NCBI GenBank assembly: GCA_000733355.1
Contig: JNVV01000001.1
Location: 3,320,278-3,384,277 of the forward strand
DNA length: 64,000 nucleotides
Direction of reading: 5' to 3'
Origin: Falciphora oryzae
Lineage: Eukaryota; Ascomycota; Sordariomycetes; Magnaporthales; Magnaporthaceae
The position numbers and the translations under genes were made by a program. Every line of letters starts with the position of its first letter. Within the stretch, counting starts at the first letter, position 1. Under the pieces are notes generated by a model. It searched no databases. It worked only from the letters and a program-made list of their open reading frames with translations, and had not been told where the DNA came from. Of the stretch, positions 23,501-34,375 are shown piece after piece.

Positions 23501-26500
23501 TGCCGTGACTGATCCGGCGCGGTGCATACCCAAGCTAGGCGGCGGAGGCTGCGATCGATGGCGTTGCTGTCGAGGCGGGGGCCGCTGGGAAATTCTGATC
23601 AGGGCAGGCAATGCTACCCGATGTACCACCAAAAAGAAAAATGCAACCCGCCATGCCCACCTGCGGCCAGTCGCGCAAAAGAACCGGGCCTGCTGTTTTT
23701 TTTTTCCGATATGATTATTCCTTCTGATCTTCGTTTTTCTTCTGCTGATCAGGGCCAACCCTGCCGCAGCGAAGAGGGGCGCGCGCTGCTCAAGGGGAGG
23801 AAATTGGCCGCCTCAGCACCGAGCCGTTATTCGACAGCCACCGGGTTTCAGGAACTATCACACATGGCACTTTGACCAAGGCGGCCTAGTGCGAGCCGGG
23901 GCTGTCACGAGAGGCCACCGGGCGATCCTGGTCGGGAGAAGCGTTCAGGTCAATCTCAATCAGCGCTCTCCATCACCTCTCCATCACAGTCGCCCAATGC
24001 CGAGCCGAGGAAGCCAGCGGGGAGGTCCTTGCTCGCGAGCTGCATTCCCGTATTGCACGCCAGGGCCGAGGGCAAGGGCGCGCACAGCAACTGAATTTCC
24101 CACGGGGATGCACGAGCGCTCGAGGCATCTAATCTCTTGCGTGTGTTTATGCCTGATTTTGCATACCTTAGTGCTGCTCGTGCGGGTGTGTATTCGGCAA
24201 CTTGGTGTGTGTGCGTGGTGTGTGGAAAAAGATTGGGTCTCGGACTGACACTTTGTGGCACATCCCACTCGGCACCTGCCTGGCGTGTGTCCACCTGTGA
24301 AGGATTTTTGTGTCGCCAGCACAGGCACCGTTCTGACCACACCAGCTGCCGGCCGACCCTCTGTGGAGTGACGCGTGGAACACGTTCGTCCTGCTGTGGA
24401 AACACGAGGAAAACGGCGAAGAAGCCAATATCGAAAGAAAGTGGCCAGGCTCCCTGTCTTGTGCCAAATGGAGCCAAGAGGAGAGGCCATCATGCGGCTA
24501 ACCTTAATGAGTGGGCGGCGAAGGGTTTGGGCGGAGGCGGTTCAATGTGACTGGAGTTGTATATTGTGCTGCTACATTGGTTCATCGCGCTGCTGGCGAA
24601 GCTGGAGCAAGTGTTGGTCCCGTCTCCGTGCACGTCTGATTTATGAACCTATGTATGTCCGTCGAGGACATATGTATGTATATTATACTCCAGACGAGCT
24701 TGGCTTGGGAACCCGGTGGGTCGGCCGTCGGATGAACTGAAAGTGGCTTCGTCCTGGGTTTTCGCGGATGACCCGGCGGCGTATCTCTGCCGTTCTGATT
24801 TGCGAGAGACAAGGAGCAGCCGGGGTCATATCTGGGCGGCCAAGTTGCCAAGCGCGTTTTGCTGCAGACGGAACAACCACCGCACAGAGCCCGGATGGGA
24901 GGATGGGCGCATTGGTGGTGATACATTGGTGGTGATAACATGCACATGAAATATCAAATATGGTGATGGGTATCAGTACGGATCTCGTCCACGCACTGGA
25001 TGCCTCCGCACGAATATCTTGGTACAGTTCTAGTATGCCGTCTATTATCACAAGGGTCCTATCCGACTCTCCAATGTTCAACCAGGACGCGTCCCAACGC
25101 CCCTCTTTTTGTCGAGTCAACGAGCATCCCAGCCTTACGTGGGCAAAACGACATGCCAGGAAGGAGTAAGAGGAAACCGAGTCAGGAAGCGCGCTAAAAT
25201 GCATGTGCCGTGCCTAATTCCCCAGCGGGGTCTTGGTCCAGATGTGCTCTTTGGGTCTGATCGAAGCATGAGAGACTGCATCGATGAAGATGTCCAGTTG
25301 TGTCGTCTCATTGAAACAGAGCCGTTGCATTATGGGCTTTGTCCCCACCCCAACTGGGAATCCGACCGGCTGCGGGGCCGTTATCAGGGAAGAACAATCG
25401 GAACGAGTAGATTTGGATTAGAAATAACACGCGCGAGATGAGATTAGAGGCGAATAGGGAAATAAAATAAACGAAAAAAAAAATCAAAAAATCCCGCGGC
25501 GTCGACCGAAGAACAAGACACGAAGAACAGCCTGGGCTTGCCTGATGCTACGCTCTGCCTGGTCTTGCGTTGCATCCGCGGTCCCTGTCAAGCCTGCCAT
25601 GGCTGCCAAAGGGGTGGGAATCCCCCTTTCAACCCAGGCCACAGCTCCGCCAACCGCGTGCAGCTAATGCAGGCCAATCACTGCCACCTGGGGCTCCCAT
25701 CCGGCTGGACGACGACCGACAGGCCGCCGCGGCCGGATGCGCGACCTGCAGCTGGGCCATGTTGGGTGGACGGATGGGATGGGTGGATGGGACATGGGGG
25801 TGACCGCTGGCCCCTTGCACAAGCTAGTCCAGATACGCCGCTGTGTAGTTACGCCGGGCAAATCGCATCGGTGAAGAAGAGGGAGCCCCCCCAGATGCTG
25901 CTGTCTGCAGGCCCTTCGGCTCGATCGTCTGTGGACTTGGACAGAGGTGGAGGCGCGCAGCGTGCATGGGTATATCATCCCCAGACCTTCTCTTGGCCCG
26001 TTGATTGCCAGTTTCTGGTACGGTACGGGGCGAGCAAAGAACCCTATTTGATTCTCTTCATTCCGTTCCTTTCCGCCTGTCGGCCATTTCTTCTTTTCTC
26101 TTCTTCTCCTTTTGCTGCCTCTTTGGTTCGACATAGGCGTGCGTGGTTCTTGCCTCAAATTGGAGCACTGCCGCGCCCGCCGACTCGCGCAACTGCCCGC
26201 CCACCTCGACAACTCGAGTCCCTCTGTCCGAACCCCCTGCAGGAAGCCGACGATCAGACGCTGCGTCCCGACGAGCCACGTGCGACATCGCTCGTCTCCC
26301 GACATCCTGTCTCGACGACGATACGGAGGGTACCCCAGAGTGCGGAGTGCACAGGACACACATTAACGCTGCAGCTGCAACCCGGGACGGCGCTGGACGG
26401 GCCGAGCGACGTTGGCGTTCGAACTTGCACTTCGGCACGTCGAACACACGCCCGCCCTTCTTCCGCAAGGTGGTATCGCAGCGAGCCTTCTGACGGCTGC

Positions 26501-27783
26501 GTTTCATGTGCGGCTGCCGCCGGCACACCAACGGGGGAGGGGATTGCTGGAACAAACCGGTCGTTCGCTCGCGCGGGAACGGCACGCACCGTCATCATCT
26601 CGAGTCCCTCTGCGAATCCGCGGCGCGTCATCACCAACGCGGCGGCCGTCGAGGCACGAGCTAAGCGAGCGAGGGTCGCCCTGTCCAAATTTCCTTCAGC
26701 CACGCTCGGGGCCACAGCGGGGAGCGGATCTGGCTAGCTGATCGCCTGCTCTGTGCTCCCGGACCTCCCCAATCGCGCTCTTGTAAGTGGGAACCCTCTG
26801 CTGATTTAATTGCTCTTGCTTTTCTTTTTGTGCCCCCTGCTGTGCCAAAGCATAAATTACACCATCCCCGGTTTTGCGTGATTGCCGGTTTTGGGCTTTG
26901 CTCCTGTATTAAGAGCCGCTGTATCGGCCGGCCATGGGGCTCATGGAGCTTTGACGTCGGGTCGAGCAACGGTCAATGGGGGGCCTAAGAAAAAAAGGGG
27001 TTCAATGTCATGATCATTCATTCGCCCAGTGCTGTGCTAATTCCCATGGTCACCCTTGCAGTGCAGTGCGCCCACCCCAACTGCCGAGCCGTACGCAGCA
27101 GCACGGGTGCAGTCTTTCTCGCGACAAACTTCCGGCCCCGGCCTTCTTGTTACTGATTCCTCTGCTTCTCATCGTCGGGCGTTCTTCACCGTCTGGGGCC
27201 CGTTGAGCGGAGTTTATCCTTCGGTTCGAGCACGCACGCACACACGCTCAGGATTTCGTCGCTGGCCCTCCTGGCCGACCTGGAACTCTGTCTGCCTGAC
27301 AAGTCGCGTCTAAAAGTAAGGGACAAGAAGCAACGACGGAACCAGCCAGCGGCCTACCAGAAAACGCAGCTAACCACACAACGTTTCGGCCAGTACGCCT
27401 CCAAAGATTGATCACATCCAGCCCTGAAAAGCCCGGAGGGTTGCGTTCGCTTCTGTTCTAGGCTTGTGGTGCCGCGGCGGCTCTGGCTGTGGAGCGAAGC
27501 TACATTGCATATTCTCCCCTTCCCGCTCCCCAACCGGCGACAGGGATCACCGTGGACCCCCGGCGCTCTGTTCGCTTCGACTTTGCTTTATTGATTGGCT
27601 CTGTCCCACTCCTGGAACTTCCTCCCCCTGGCCACACCTTTGACTTGTCTTTGCTACACAAACTCATTATGGTATAAGACCTGTCCAACGACATCTGCCA
27701 TCCGTCCGGGCCACCGGAGCGCGCGTGACTTTTGCCAGCGCCGCTTTGAGAGAGCGAGAGTGAAGAGCAGCGGGGAAGCTACC
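20593..27783. other. 7.2-kb gene-free interval upstream of apsA
   Basis: The longest stretch without a supportable gene. Frames up to 399 residues exist (25538-26737), but they have no domain, are rich in Arg/Pro/Ser/Cys and look like chance readings of GC-rich DNA. A22 lies at 21477-21498 and a C-run at about 23104. The last 1.5 kb or so is CT-rich and probably includes the apsA promoter and a long 5' leader. No tRNA or transposon was recognised. Confidence 0.55.
21477..21498. repeat. A22 mononucleotide tract
   Basis: Twenty-two adenines following a short GA repeat, in non-coding DNA. Confidence 0.85.
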
Positions 27784-30700
27784 ATGGTGTTTTACGAGGA
27801 TCCAGGGACCATGTCCATGTGGGAGACCGAGGACGAGGCGACGGTTGTCGGCCGCGCCGCTGCCGCCGCCTCACTACCGACTCCGGCAGACACCCCGTAC
27901 AGGACGCCCTCACGAGGGTCGAGGAAGTCTCGCCGATCCGTCACCCCGCCGGGGAAGAGGTCGTCCGGGACGCCGTCATTGCCTACCGACAAGGCAGACC
28001 GTGCCTCCAAGAGGTCGTCCAAGGACTTCGCCACAGACGAGACGATCAGCATTCTGGACCCCCGCCGTTTCACCCCGACCCTTCACGCGAATCTTGTTTC
28101 GGAGATCTTGTCCCTGAGGAGGGACCAGGAGGAGAAGCTCAAGGCGATCGAGAACCTCGAGGTTGCTCTGCATGCCAGTAAAGAGGATCAGGAGTCGCTG
28201 CAGGAGAGCCTCTCAGGCACCAACAAGGAGAACCGGTCGCTGAGGCGTCAGCTAGACCTTCTTGAGGGTGGTACCTCCTCAGCGCTTAAAGAGCTGGCCC
28301 GGGAGCGTGACGAGGCCGTCGATGCTGCTGCCGAGGCCAAAAAGAGGTTGGACGCCAGCCAGAAGCGGCTGCGTATCCACGAGGACGACTCGCGTCGGGT
28401 GCACGACCAGTGGGCCCAGGAGAGGGAGAGCTGGGGTGAGGAGAAGCGCAAGTACGAGCGCAAGATCCACATCGCCGAGAGCAGGCTGAAGATGCTGCTC
28501 GAGGAGGTGGCGCAATTCCAGGCCGCCCAGGCTAGCGGGCTCGCAACCGGAAACGAGAGTGACACCGAAGACCAGGGCAGGGACAACAACGATGCGGCCA
28601 GCGTCCGGACCATGAGCATGACCAACAGTATCCGCTTCTCCATGATGAACGGCAACGGCATCGGCAAGCCCAACGGCCACTCCCTCGCCGACGAGCTGAA
28701 CTTTGACGGCGACGACGCTACCGACTACGAGACTGATCACGGCAACGGCTATGGGCGTGAGAGTGTGCTCTCAAATCACATGCGCAACGCCAGCCGCGAG
28801 AGTGTCATGTCTAAGCTGCATAGGCGCAACCAGAGCAACGACAGTGTGATGAGGCCCGGCAGTGTCGCCAGGGGCAGGTTTATGAACCAGCCTGCTCTCG
28901 AGCGCCTGGAGGATGTCATTAGGGAAGACGGCGAGGAGATGCCGCCTCCGCCGCGACCCAAGGTCGACTACAAGGACTCGGCCGTGCAGTACTCGCCGCC
29001 GCCGTCTCCCAAGGTCAAGCCCGTGAAGCCTCCAAGCTCGGAGGCGGCGCCGCCGATCCCTGCCCGGGCCTCGATGAGGCGTGACGACGGCTCAGAGAGC
29101 CCTGCCCGTGCCGACGGCGAGGTCGAGGCAAACCAGAGGCGGAAGCGTATCCACGTCGTGCGTCCCATCGCTGTGGAACCCGTCGCTCCTCAGAGCCAAA
29201 TGGTTTCAACTGCCTCGCAAACGGTGGCCGAAAAACCCAAGCCCACAATGGTCTCCTCAGCAACCCAAATGTCGAGCGCCGCGATGGTGTCGTCTTCGAC
29301 GCAGACAGACGCACCTCCATCCCCACCGCCCGCCCTTCAAAAGCCCGAGATTGGACTTATGCAAATCCCAAGCATCAGCATCCACCCGCCCACAAGCCGC
29401 CCTTCGACGCCTAGGGAGCCGCGTCTGCCGCAGCTCTTCAAGGACTTTGGCTGCCAGGTGGCCATCTTGTCGGCACCAGCCACCTCTGTCTCATCTGTTA
29501 GTGTCCAGACGGATGAGATCCGCGTGGACAAGCGTCTCGACAAGCTACCTGTCCACCTCCATCCGTCGGCTGTCACCTCGCGGCCCAACTCGCCAGGCTC
29601 CCAGGGCACCGAGCCTGACGACACCAAATTCACTCCTGTCCCCGGCAACCTGCCTCCGCGGAACCCCAGGCGGTTGACTTCCCAACGCAGTCTCTCGGAC
29701 ATTCCATCGTCCCCCACGCAGTCGACAGGCGAGGCAATGAACATGGAAGAGACGCATGACGCCTACCCTGGAAACAACGATGACGGGCCACTGTCAAGCC
29801 AAAAGGCCCCGCTCAGACGCCCTCACCGTATCAGCAGTCTGTTTGCCGGGTTCGACGGCGGCAGCTCCGACGAGGCGGATGAGTTTGCCGACGGCGACTT
29901 CAGCGATCCCGAGTTTAGGACGGCGCTCTCGGCGCCCAAGCCGAACGGCAAGGGCAAGAGATCGTCCGGCACCCTGTCTGATTCGCAGGTGCCGTCGAAG
30001 CATGGTGGCAGCAGGAACGCTGTCAGGTCAATGGGTCCTCCCAGCACGAAGATATCATTCCCAGACATCAAGGACAGGCGTGCCTCTGTTCAGGACGGCG
30101 CTGCGTCCAGGTCGGGCGACAAGGCGCCTCCCGCTGCCAGCTCAAGTCGCTTCTCCATGATGCGCAAGGCGGTCATGTCATCTCACCAGGGACAGAAGAG
30201 TCCAGATTTGACGGACTCCAGAGACCCGCCCTACCCGATCCCGACGCGCGCGAGCTCGAGGCGGCCGCCGTTCAGCGCTAGCGCGCCAAGTGACGGTCAG
30301 CGCAGCCCGACCCGCGGCGGCTTCCCCGGCCGCCCCTCACGGAACAACAGTGTCCGTAAGGTTAGGTCAGCGGCGGCTCTGCCGCGGAACCACAGGCACA
30401 GGAGGCGGAGCAGCCGCTCGCCGCCGCCGCCGTTCTCACCGGCCACCGAAGACTCCCTCGAGAGCTCCGGGCTGCCGCCTCTGCCGCACAACGACATCAC
30501 CACGCCGCGCGGTCACGGGTACAGCAGCGCATCGACGAGGTATAGCCGATCTACGCACAGGCACCAGCCATCGACCAACACGGCCGATACGGACAACACA
30601 ACCGGGGCCGGCCAGCAGCCGGGCGCGACCGGCGTTGTGGACGCCATCGCACAGACAATGGTGGGCGAGTGGATGTTCAAGTATGTGCGCAGGCGCAAGT

Positions 30701-31944
30701 CGTTCGGCCCTGTGGGTGAGAACCAGGGCAGGGATGACAGCAGCAACGACCGGCACAAACGATGGGTCTGGCTGGCCCCGTACGAGCGCGCCATTCTGTG
30801 GAGCAGCAAGCAGCCCAGCTCGGGCAGCGCGCTGATGGGCAAGGCGGGACGCAAGCTCACCATCCAGTCTGTCCTCGACGTCAAGGACGACAACCCTCCG
30901 CCCAAGGGCGCCGCCAACGGAGTCTTCAACCGCTCCATCCTGATCCTGACGCCGCAACGGGCCCTCAAGTTCACGGCGTGCAGCAGTGAGCGTCACTACC
31001 TGTGGCTGACGGCGCTCTCGTTCCTGGCGCACTCGCACCAAGCAGTGCCCGAGATCCTGACGCCGCCGTCGTTGGCGCCCAAGCCGCTGCCGGACTTTGA
31101 GCTGGCGCAGCAGAAGCCGCGGCGGCCTGGGATTCGCGACTCGATTCGGCTCGCCAAGGGCAAGACGGCGATGGCGCGTGGCGGGGCTGTGACGCCGATT
31201 GGATCCATCATGAGCGCGGCGCCCTCGTCGGCTGCCCAGAACTCCGACTTTGGTGTGCCGAGTCTTCCTAGCATCCCTGATTTCCCAGGACCCGAGTCCA
31301 TTAGATCGGGAGCTACCAGCGGCACCGGCTACTACGCCCAGCACCAGCGTGAGCTTTCTCGCGACGCCGCGGAGCCCCCCTTCATCCCGCGCTTCAACGA
31401 CACGAGGGTGAGCGTGACGGATCGGGCCAACCAGGCCATGGTCCACGGCCGCAAGCGCAGCAACACTGGCGGCCACGTACCACCACCTATCTCGTTCCGC
31501 GGATTCTCGGGCCCTATCGGCGGAGGCGGCAGCAGCAACGGCAGTTACCACCAGTCGACAAACAGCACGGCGGCGGCTAGCATCGACACGACTGGCTCGT
31601 CCGGCGTACTGTCGTCGAGCAACTACGGCAACCCGGGTTTTGGCGGCTCGCAGCGTACGTCGGAAGCGTCGTCGCGGCCTAGCGGCGCGACCATGAACAA
31701 CTTCTTCGACGCCATCGGGACTGTGCGGATGGAGGCCTTCATCAGCCCCCTCGCGCCCAATGCCGGCATCGGCAACAGCTTCAACGACTACCCGGACGAG
31801 CAAGAGGAGATGCGGTGGAGGGCGCGTCGTCGCAGCAAGGAGGCCCGCCGCAGGAACAGCCGGAGCCGGCGCCGAGACAGCTACAGCTCTCGCGCTCGGG
31901 ATGACGACTTTTTCCGCAGCGACGACCCCTTCAAAGGCTTCTAG
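27784..31944 (+). CDS. apsA: ApsA/Num1/Mcp5-type cortical nuclear-migration protein
   Basis: A cortical anchor that captures dynein and microtubules to position nuclei (ApsA in Aspergillus, Num1 in yeast, Mcp5 in fission yeast). It is a single exon of 1386 residues. The start at 27784 has a strong context (ACCATGG), and the open frame extends upstream to 27595 only through non-ATG codons. A Thr/Pro/Ser-rich N terminus includes the TPADTPYRTPS block. A predicted coiled coil lies at about 100-250, with heptads rich in Glu/Lys/Arg. A long disordered Ser/Pro-rich middle is followed by a PH domain beginning near residue 950 (AIAQTMVGEWMFKYVRRR) that in this family binds membrane phosphoinositides. 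The tail is again disordered and ends in an Arg-rich stretch. It appears shorter than Aspergillus ApsA, and I see no long internal tandem repeats as in Num1. Identification rests on the coiled coil plus PH architecture and the TPADTPYRTP block. Confidence 0.88.
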   Translation: MVFYEDPGTMSMWETEDEATVVGRAAAAASLPTPADTPYRTPSRGSRKSRRSVTPPGKRSSGTPSLPTDKADRASKRSSKDFATDETISILDPRRFTPTLHANLVSEILSLRRDQEEKLKAIENLEVALHASKEDQESLQESLSGTNKENRSLRRQLDLLEGGTSSALKELARERDEAVDAAAEAKKRLDASQKRLRIHEDDSRRVHDQWAQERESWGEEKRKYERKIHIAESRLKMLLEEVAQFQAAQASGLATGNESDTEDQGRDNNDAASVRTMSMTNSIRFSMMNGNGIGKPNGHSLADELNFDGDDATDYETDHGNGYGRESVLSNHMRNASRESVMSKLHRRNQSNDSVMRPGSVARGRFMNQPALERLEDVIREDGEEMPPPPRPKVDYKDSAVQYSPPPSPKVKPVKPPSSEAAPPIPARASMRRDDGSESPARADGEVEANQRRKRIHVVRPIAVEPVAPQSQMVSTASQTVAEKPKPTMVSSATQMSSAAMVSSSTQTDAPPSPPPALQKPEIGLMQIPSISIHPPTSRPSTPREPRLPQLFKDFGCQVAILSAPATSVSSVSVQTDEIRVDKRLDKLPVHLHPSAVTSRPNSPGSQGTEPDDTKFTPVPGNLPPRNPRRLTSQRSLSDIPSSPTQSTGEAMNMEETHDAYPGNNDDGPLSSQKAPLRRPHRISSLFAGFDGGSSDEADEFADGDFSDPEFRTALSAPKPNGKGKRSSGTLSDSQVPSKHGGSRNAVRSMGPPSTKISFPDIKDRRASVQDGAASRSGDKAPPAASSSRFSMMRKAVMSSHQGQKSPDLTDSRDPPYPIPTRASSRRPPFSASAPSDGQRSPTRGGFPGRPSRNNSVRKVRSAAALPRNHRHRRRSSRSPPPPFSPATEDSLESSGLPPLPHNDITTPRGHGYSSASTRYSRSTHRHQPSTNTADTDNTTGAGQQPGATGVVDAIAQTMVGEWMFKYVRRRKSFGPVGENQGRDDSSNDRHKRWVWLAPYERAILWSSKQPSSGSALMGKAGRKLTIQSVLDVKDDNPPPKGAANGVFNRSILILTPQRALKFTACSSERHYLWLTALSFLAHSHQAVPEILTPPSLAPKPLPDFELAQQKPRRPGIRDSIRLAKGKTAMARGGAVTPIGSIMSAAPSSAAQNSDFGVPSLPSIPDFPGPESIRSGATSGTGYYAQHQRELSRDAAEPPFIPRFNDTRVSVTDRANQAMVHGRKRSNTGGHVPPPISFRGFSGPIGGGGSSNGSYHQSTNSTAAASIDTTGSSGVLSSSNYGNPGFGGSQRTSEASSRPSGATMNNFFDAIGTVRMEAFISPLAPNAGIGNSFNDYPDEQEEMRWRARRRSKEARRRNSRSRRRDSYSSRARDDDFFRSDDPFKGF

Positions 31945-33259
31945 GCGGCCTTGTCTCACATGACGCAGCCCCTGTGCTGCCATGATAACCAGCCTGCTTT
32001 GCTATTCGTCATTTCCCCATACTTCATAGCCGCTCCTTTACGGCCTGGCCCACCGCCTATTACATTTTTTACGAGTTTATCCCATTCCGCCCCTCCACCA
32101 GTCGAAATTCCCGTCCATAAGACCGCCTCCGTCTCACCTTTCTCCTTCTCTCCCGCCTGGGTATATCTCCTTCACGTATCCATTCACACCCCGGTGAATG
32201 AACCCATTCCTCTATACTCGTGATGAGCGGTCGCTCCACGAAGGAAGCGGTCATTCCGAGGGCACACCACGCTTAATCCCTTGGCATCATTTTACTTGGT
32301 ATCGACTACTACATTCTACTCCCATGCTTGCTGGAATTATAGGGCGTTTTGTATGCGTGCAGCTTGGAATAGCCGCCCTTGTTTTTTGTTTGGGCATCTT
32401 TGTCTTGGTCTGTTCTTTTCTTGGCGGCGAGTTATCGAGGGGACGGCCTCGCTTATGAATCTGCTTTGGTTGGTTGGGTGGCTCAGTGCCTTAGTCTTCG
32501 GTTCTCGCCTTCCTTTGCTTGCCGTTGTTATGTGCCTTGTACTATCACATTGTTTTTTGCTCTTTTTTTTTTTTTTTCTTTTTTCGTCTGATTCCTTTCC
32601 TTCTCTATGTTCTTCGTTGTTTTTATTGGTGTATCACAAAAAGAAGGATATGACGGAGTCATCGCCGCGAGGCTGACATGGGACGCTGAGCCGCTCACGA
32701 GTCTCACTTTTCTTTTGTCTGGGCCCCTTTCCCGGCATTTTCAAGGGAGGAGTCTAAAACCAAAATGAGATTGGCAGACATAGGCATCAAGTTCCTGGTA
32801 TCACATATGTATATCGAAGAGGAGCAGCTGGACGTATGGAGGATTCTGGGCAGCCATTGTATCGATAGTCCCGACGCTCGAGGGAAACAGCGCAGTATGT
32901 AGTTCAAGTACCAAGCGATGTCTTTTGCCATAAATCTGATCCATGTCGTCCGATGATGAGCCCTTCCAGATGTCGCTGCCAGATCCCCACTCCAGTGGAC
33001 CTTTGCAGTGACTGCCCCGCTACGCCACTCGCTGCACCACCCCGCCGAGGCAAACCACGAAAGACGGCTTTGACATGAGTATTTCCTCAAAATTTGCCGT
33101 ACAATATTCCCTCTCCGCGGCATGCCATCCTGCAACTCCTCCCCCAGACTGCCTGCTCTGCTCTGTAAAGCCTAGACTTGAGGACCTCTCCAGTCCCACG
33201 ACACCCACCTACTCACCCAGACGCAACACGCACACATATCTACCACCTCGGGCAAGGCC
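31945..33259. other. intergenic region between apsA and the OTU gene
   Basis: T- and C-rich 3' flank of apsA (pyrimidine runs near 32090-32160 and 32560-32585), then the OTU promoter. No gene or notable repeat was found. Confidence 0.6.
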
Positions 33260-34183
33260 ATGGAGTCGGAGTCGCTCGAGCAGGCGCAGGCGCGGCACCG
33301 CAAGGAACTGAAGGACCTGCAGGGGCGCATCACGAGCAAGAAGAAGAACGCGACCAAGAAGACGCGCAAGGGCGTCAACGACGAGTGCGCCGAGCTGGAG
33401 CGCCAGACCAAGGAGCGGCACGAGGCCGAGCTGCGGGCCCTGAGCGGGGAGGCGGCCGAGGAGGCGGAGCCGATAGAAACGCCGGCGGCTGCAGCAGCCC
33501 CGGCGGAGGGAGAAGGGGAAAGGCCGGCGTCAAGTATACCGGCAGAGCAGCAGCAGCAGCCGGGGAAGAAGCGCAACCGGCAAAAGGAGCGCCTCGCCCG
33601 GCGGGCGGCGGAGCAGGAGGCGGCGGCAGAGGCGGCGGCGGCCGAGGCGTCCGGCATGGTGGACCACCGGTCGGTCGAGGCGGCGCACATGGCGCGCGAG
33701 CTCGAGGCGCACTCGCTGGTGGAGAAGGCCATCGCGCCCGACGGCCACTGCCTCTTCTCGGCCGTGGCGGACCAGCTGTCGTCGCTGTCGATACCGCTGC
33801 GGCCCGAGGGTAGCAGCGGCGACGGCGACGACGGGAGGCCGCCGTACCGGGTGGTGCGGCGGGCGGCGGCGGCGTACATCCGCGGCCACGCCGGCGACTT
33901 TGCGCCGTTCCTCGAGGAGCCGCTCGACTCCTACGTGCGCAAGATCGGGGACGGCGCCGAGTGGGGCGGGCACATGGAGCTGCTGGCGCTGGCGAGCACG
34001 TACGACGTCGAGGTGCGCGTCATCGCCGACGGCAGGACCGCCGTCGTGCAGCCTGCGGGGAGGGAGAAGCGGCAGGGTCAACGGCAGCAGCCGCCGAAGC
34101 AGATCTGGCTCGCCTACTACAGGCACGGGTTCGGGCTCGGGGAGCACTACAACTCGCTCCGGAAGAAGGGGATAGCAATATGA
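33260..34183 (+). CDS. otu2: OTU-domain cysteine deubiquitinase (Otu2/OTUD6-like)
   Basis: A cysteine protease removing ubiquitin. OTUD6/Otu2 members act on ribosome-associated ubiquitin in yeast and animals. It is a single exon of 307 residues with ATG in context GCCATGG. The N-terminal 130 residues are charged helices (KKKNATKKTRKGVNDECAEL, then Ala/Glu/Gln-rich runs) as in OTUD6 proteins. The OTU domain follows: catalytic Asp161 and Cys164 in APDGHCLFSAVADQL, and catalytic His296 in LGEHYNSL near the C terminus. All three catalytic residues are intact. The gene converges on the thiol methyltransferase gene only 192 nt downstream, so 3' UTR overlap is likely. Subfamily is inferred from the N-terminal region and overall order. 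Confidence 0.9.
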   Translation: MESESLEQAQARHRKELKDLQGRITSKKKNATKKTRKGVNDECAELERQTKERHEAELRALSGEAAEEAEPIETPAAAAAPAEGEGERPASSIPAEQQQQPGKKRNRQKERLARRAAEQEAAAEAAAAEASGMVDHRSVEAAHMARELEAHSLVEKAIAPDGHCLFSAVADQLSSLSIPLRPEGSSGDGDDGRPPYRVVRRAAAAYIRGHAGDFAPFLEEPLDSYVRKIGDGAEWGGHMELLALASTYDVEVRVIADGRTAVVQPAGREKRQGQRQQPPKQIWLAYYRHGFGLGEHYNSLRKKGIAI

Positions 34184-34375
34184 ACCGGTGCATGGGAAAG
34201 GAGAGGCAGAGTGCAGCGGGAAACGAGCGTCTCGCTGCAGCGCATCTTTTGCAATAATAATAAAAAAAGGCCGGCAGGCGCCAAGACACCGTCGCTTGCT
34301 CAGATCCAACCCATAAGCCAGCTATTCATGCTTACACCTCACATACCCCATCCCTCCCGACTACCACCTGCCTGA

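Noticed and set aside
25538..26737. 399-residue frame in the 7.2-kb gap
   Set aside because: Composition is Arg/Pro/Ser/Cys-rich with no recognisable motif, and competing frames of similar length exist on the other strand.
27595..27783. 63-residue N-terminal extension of ApsA
   Set aside because: It requires a non-ATG start; the ATG at 27784 has an excellent context and the extension looks like leader sequence.
30436..31983. 515-residue minus-strand frame
   Set aside because: It is antisense to the apsA exon, an expected shadow of GC-ending codons; Arg/Val/Leu-rich with no domain.
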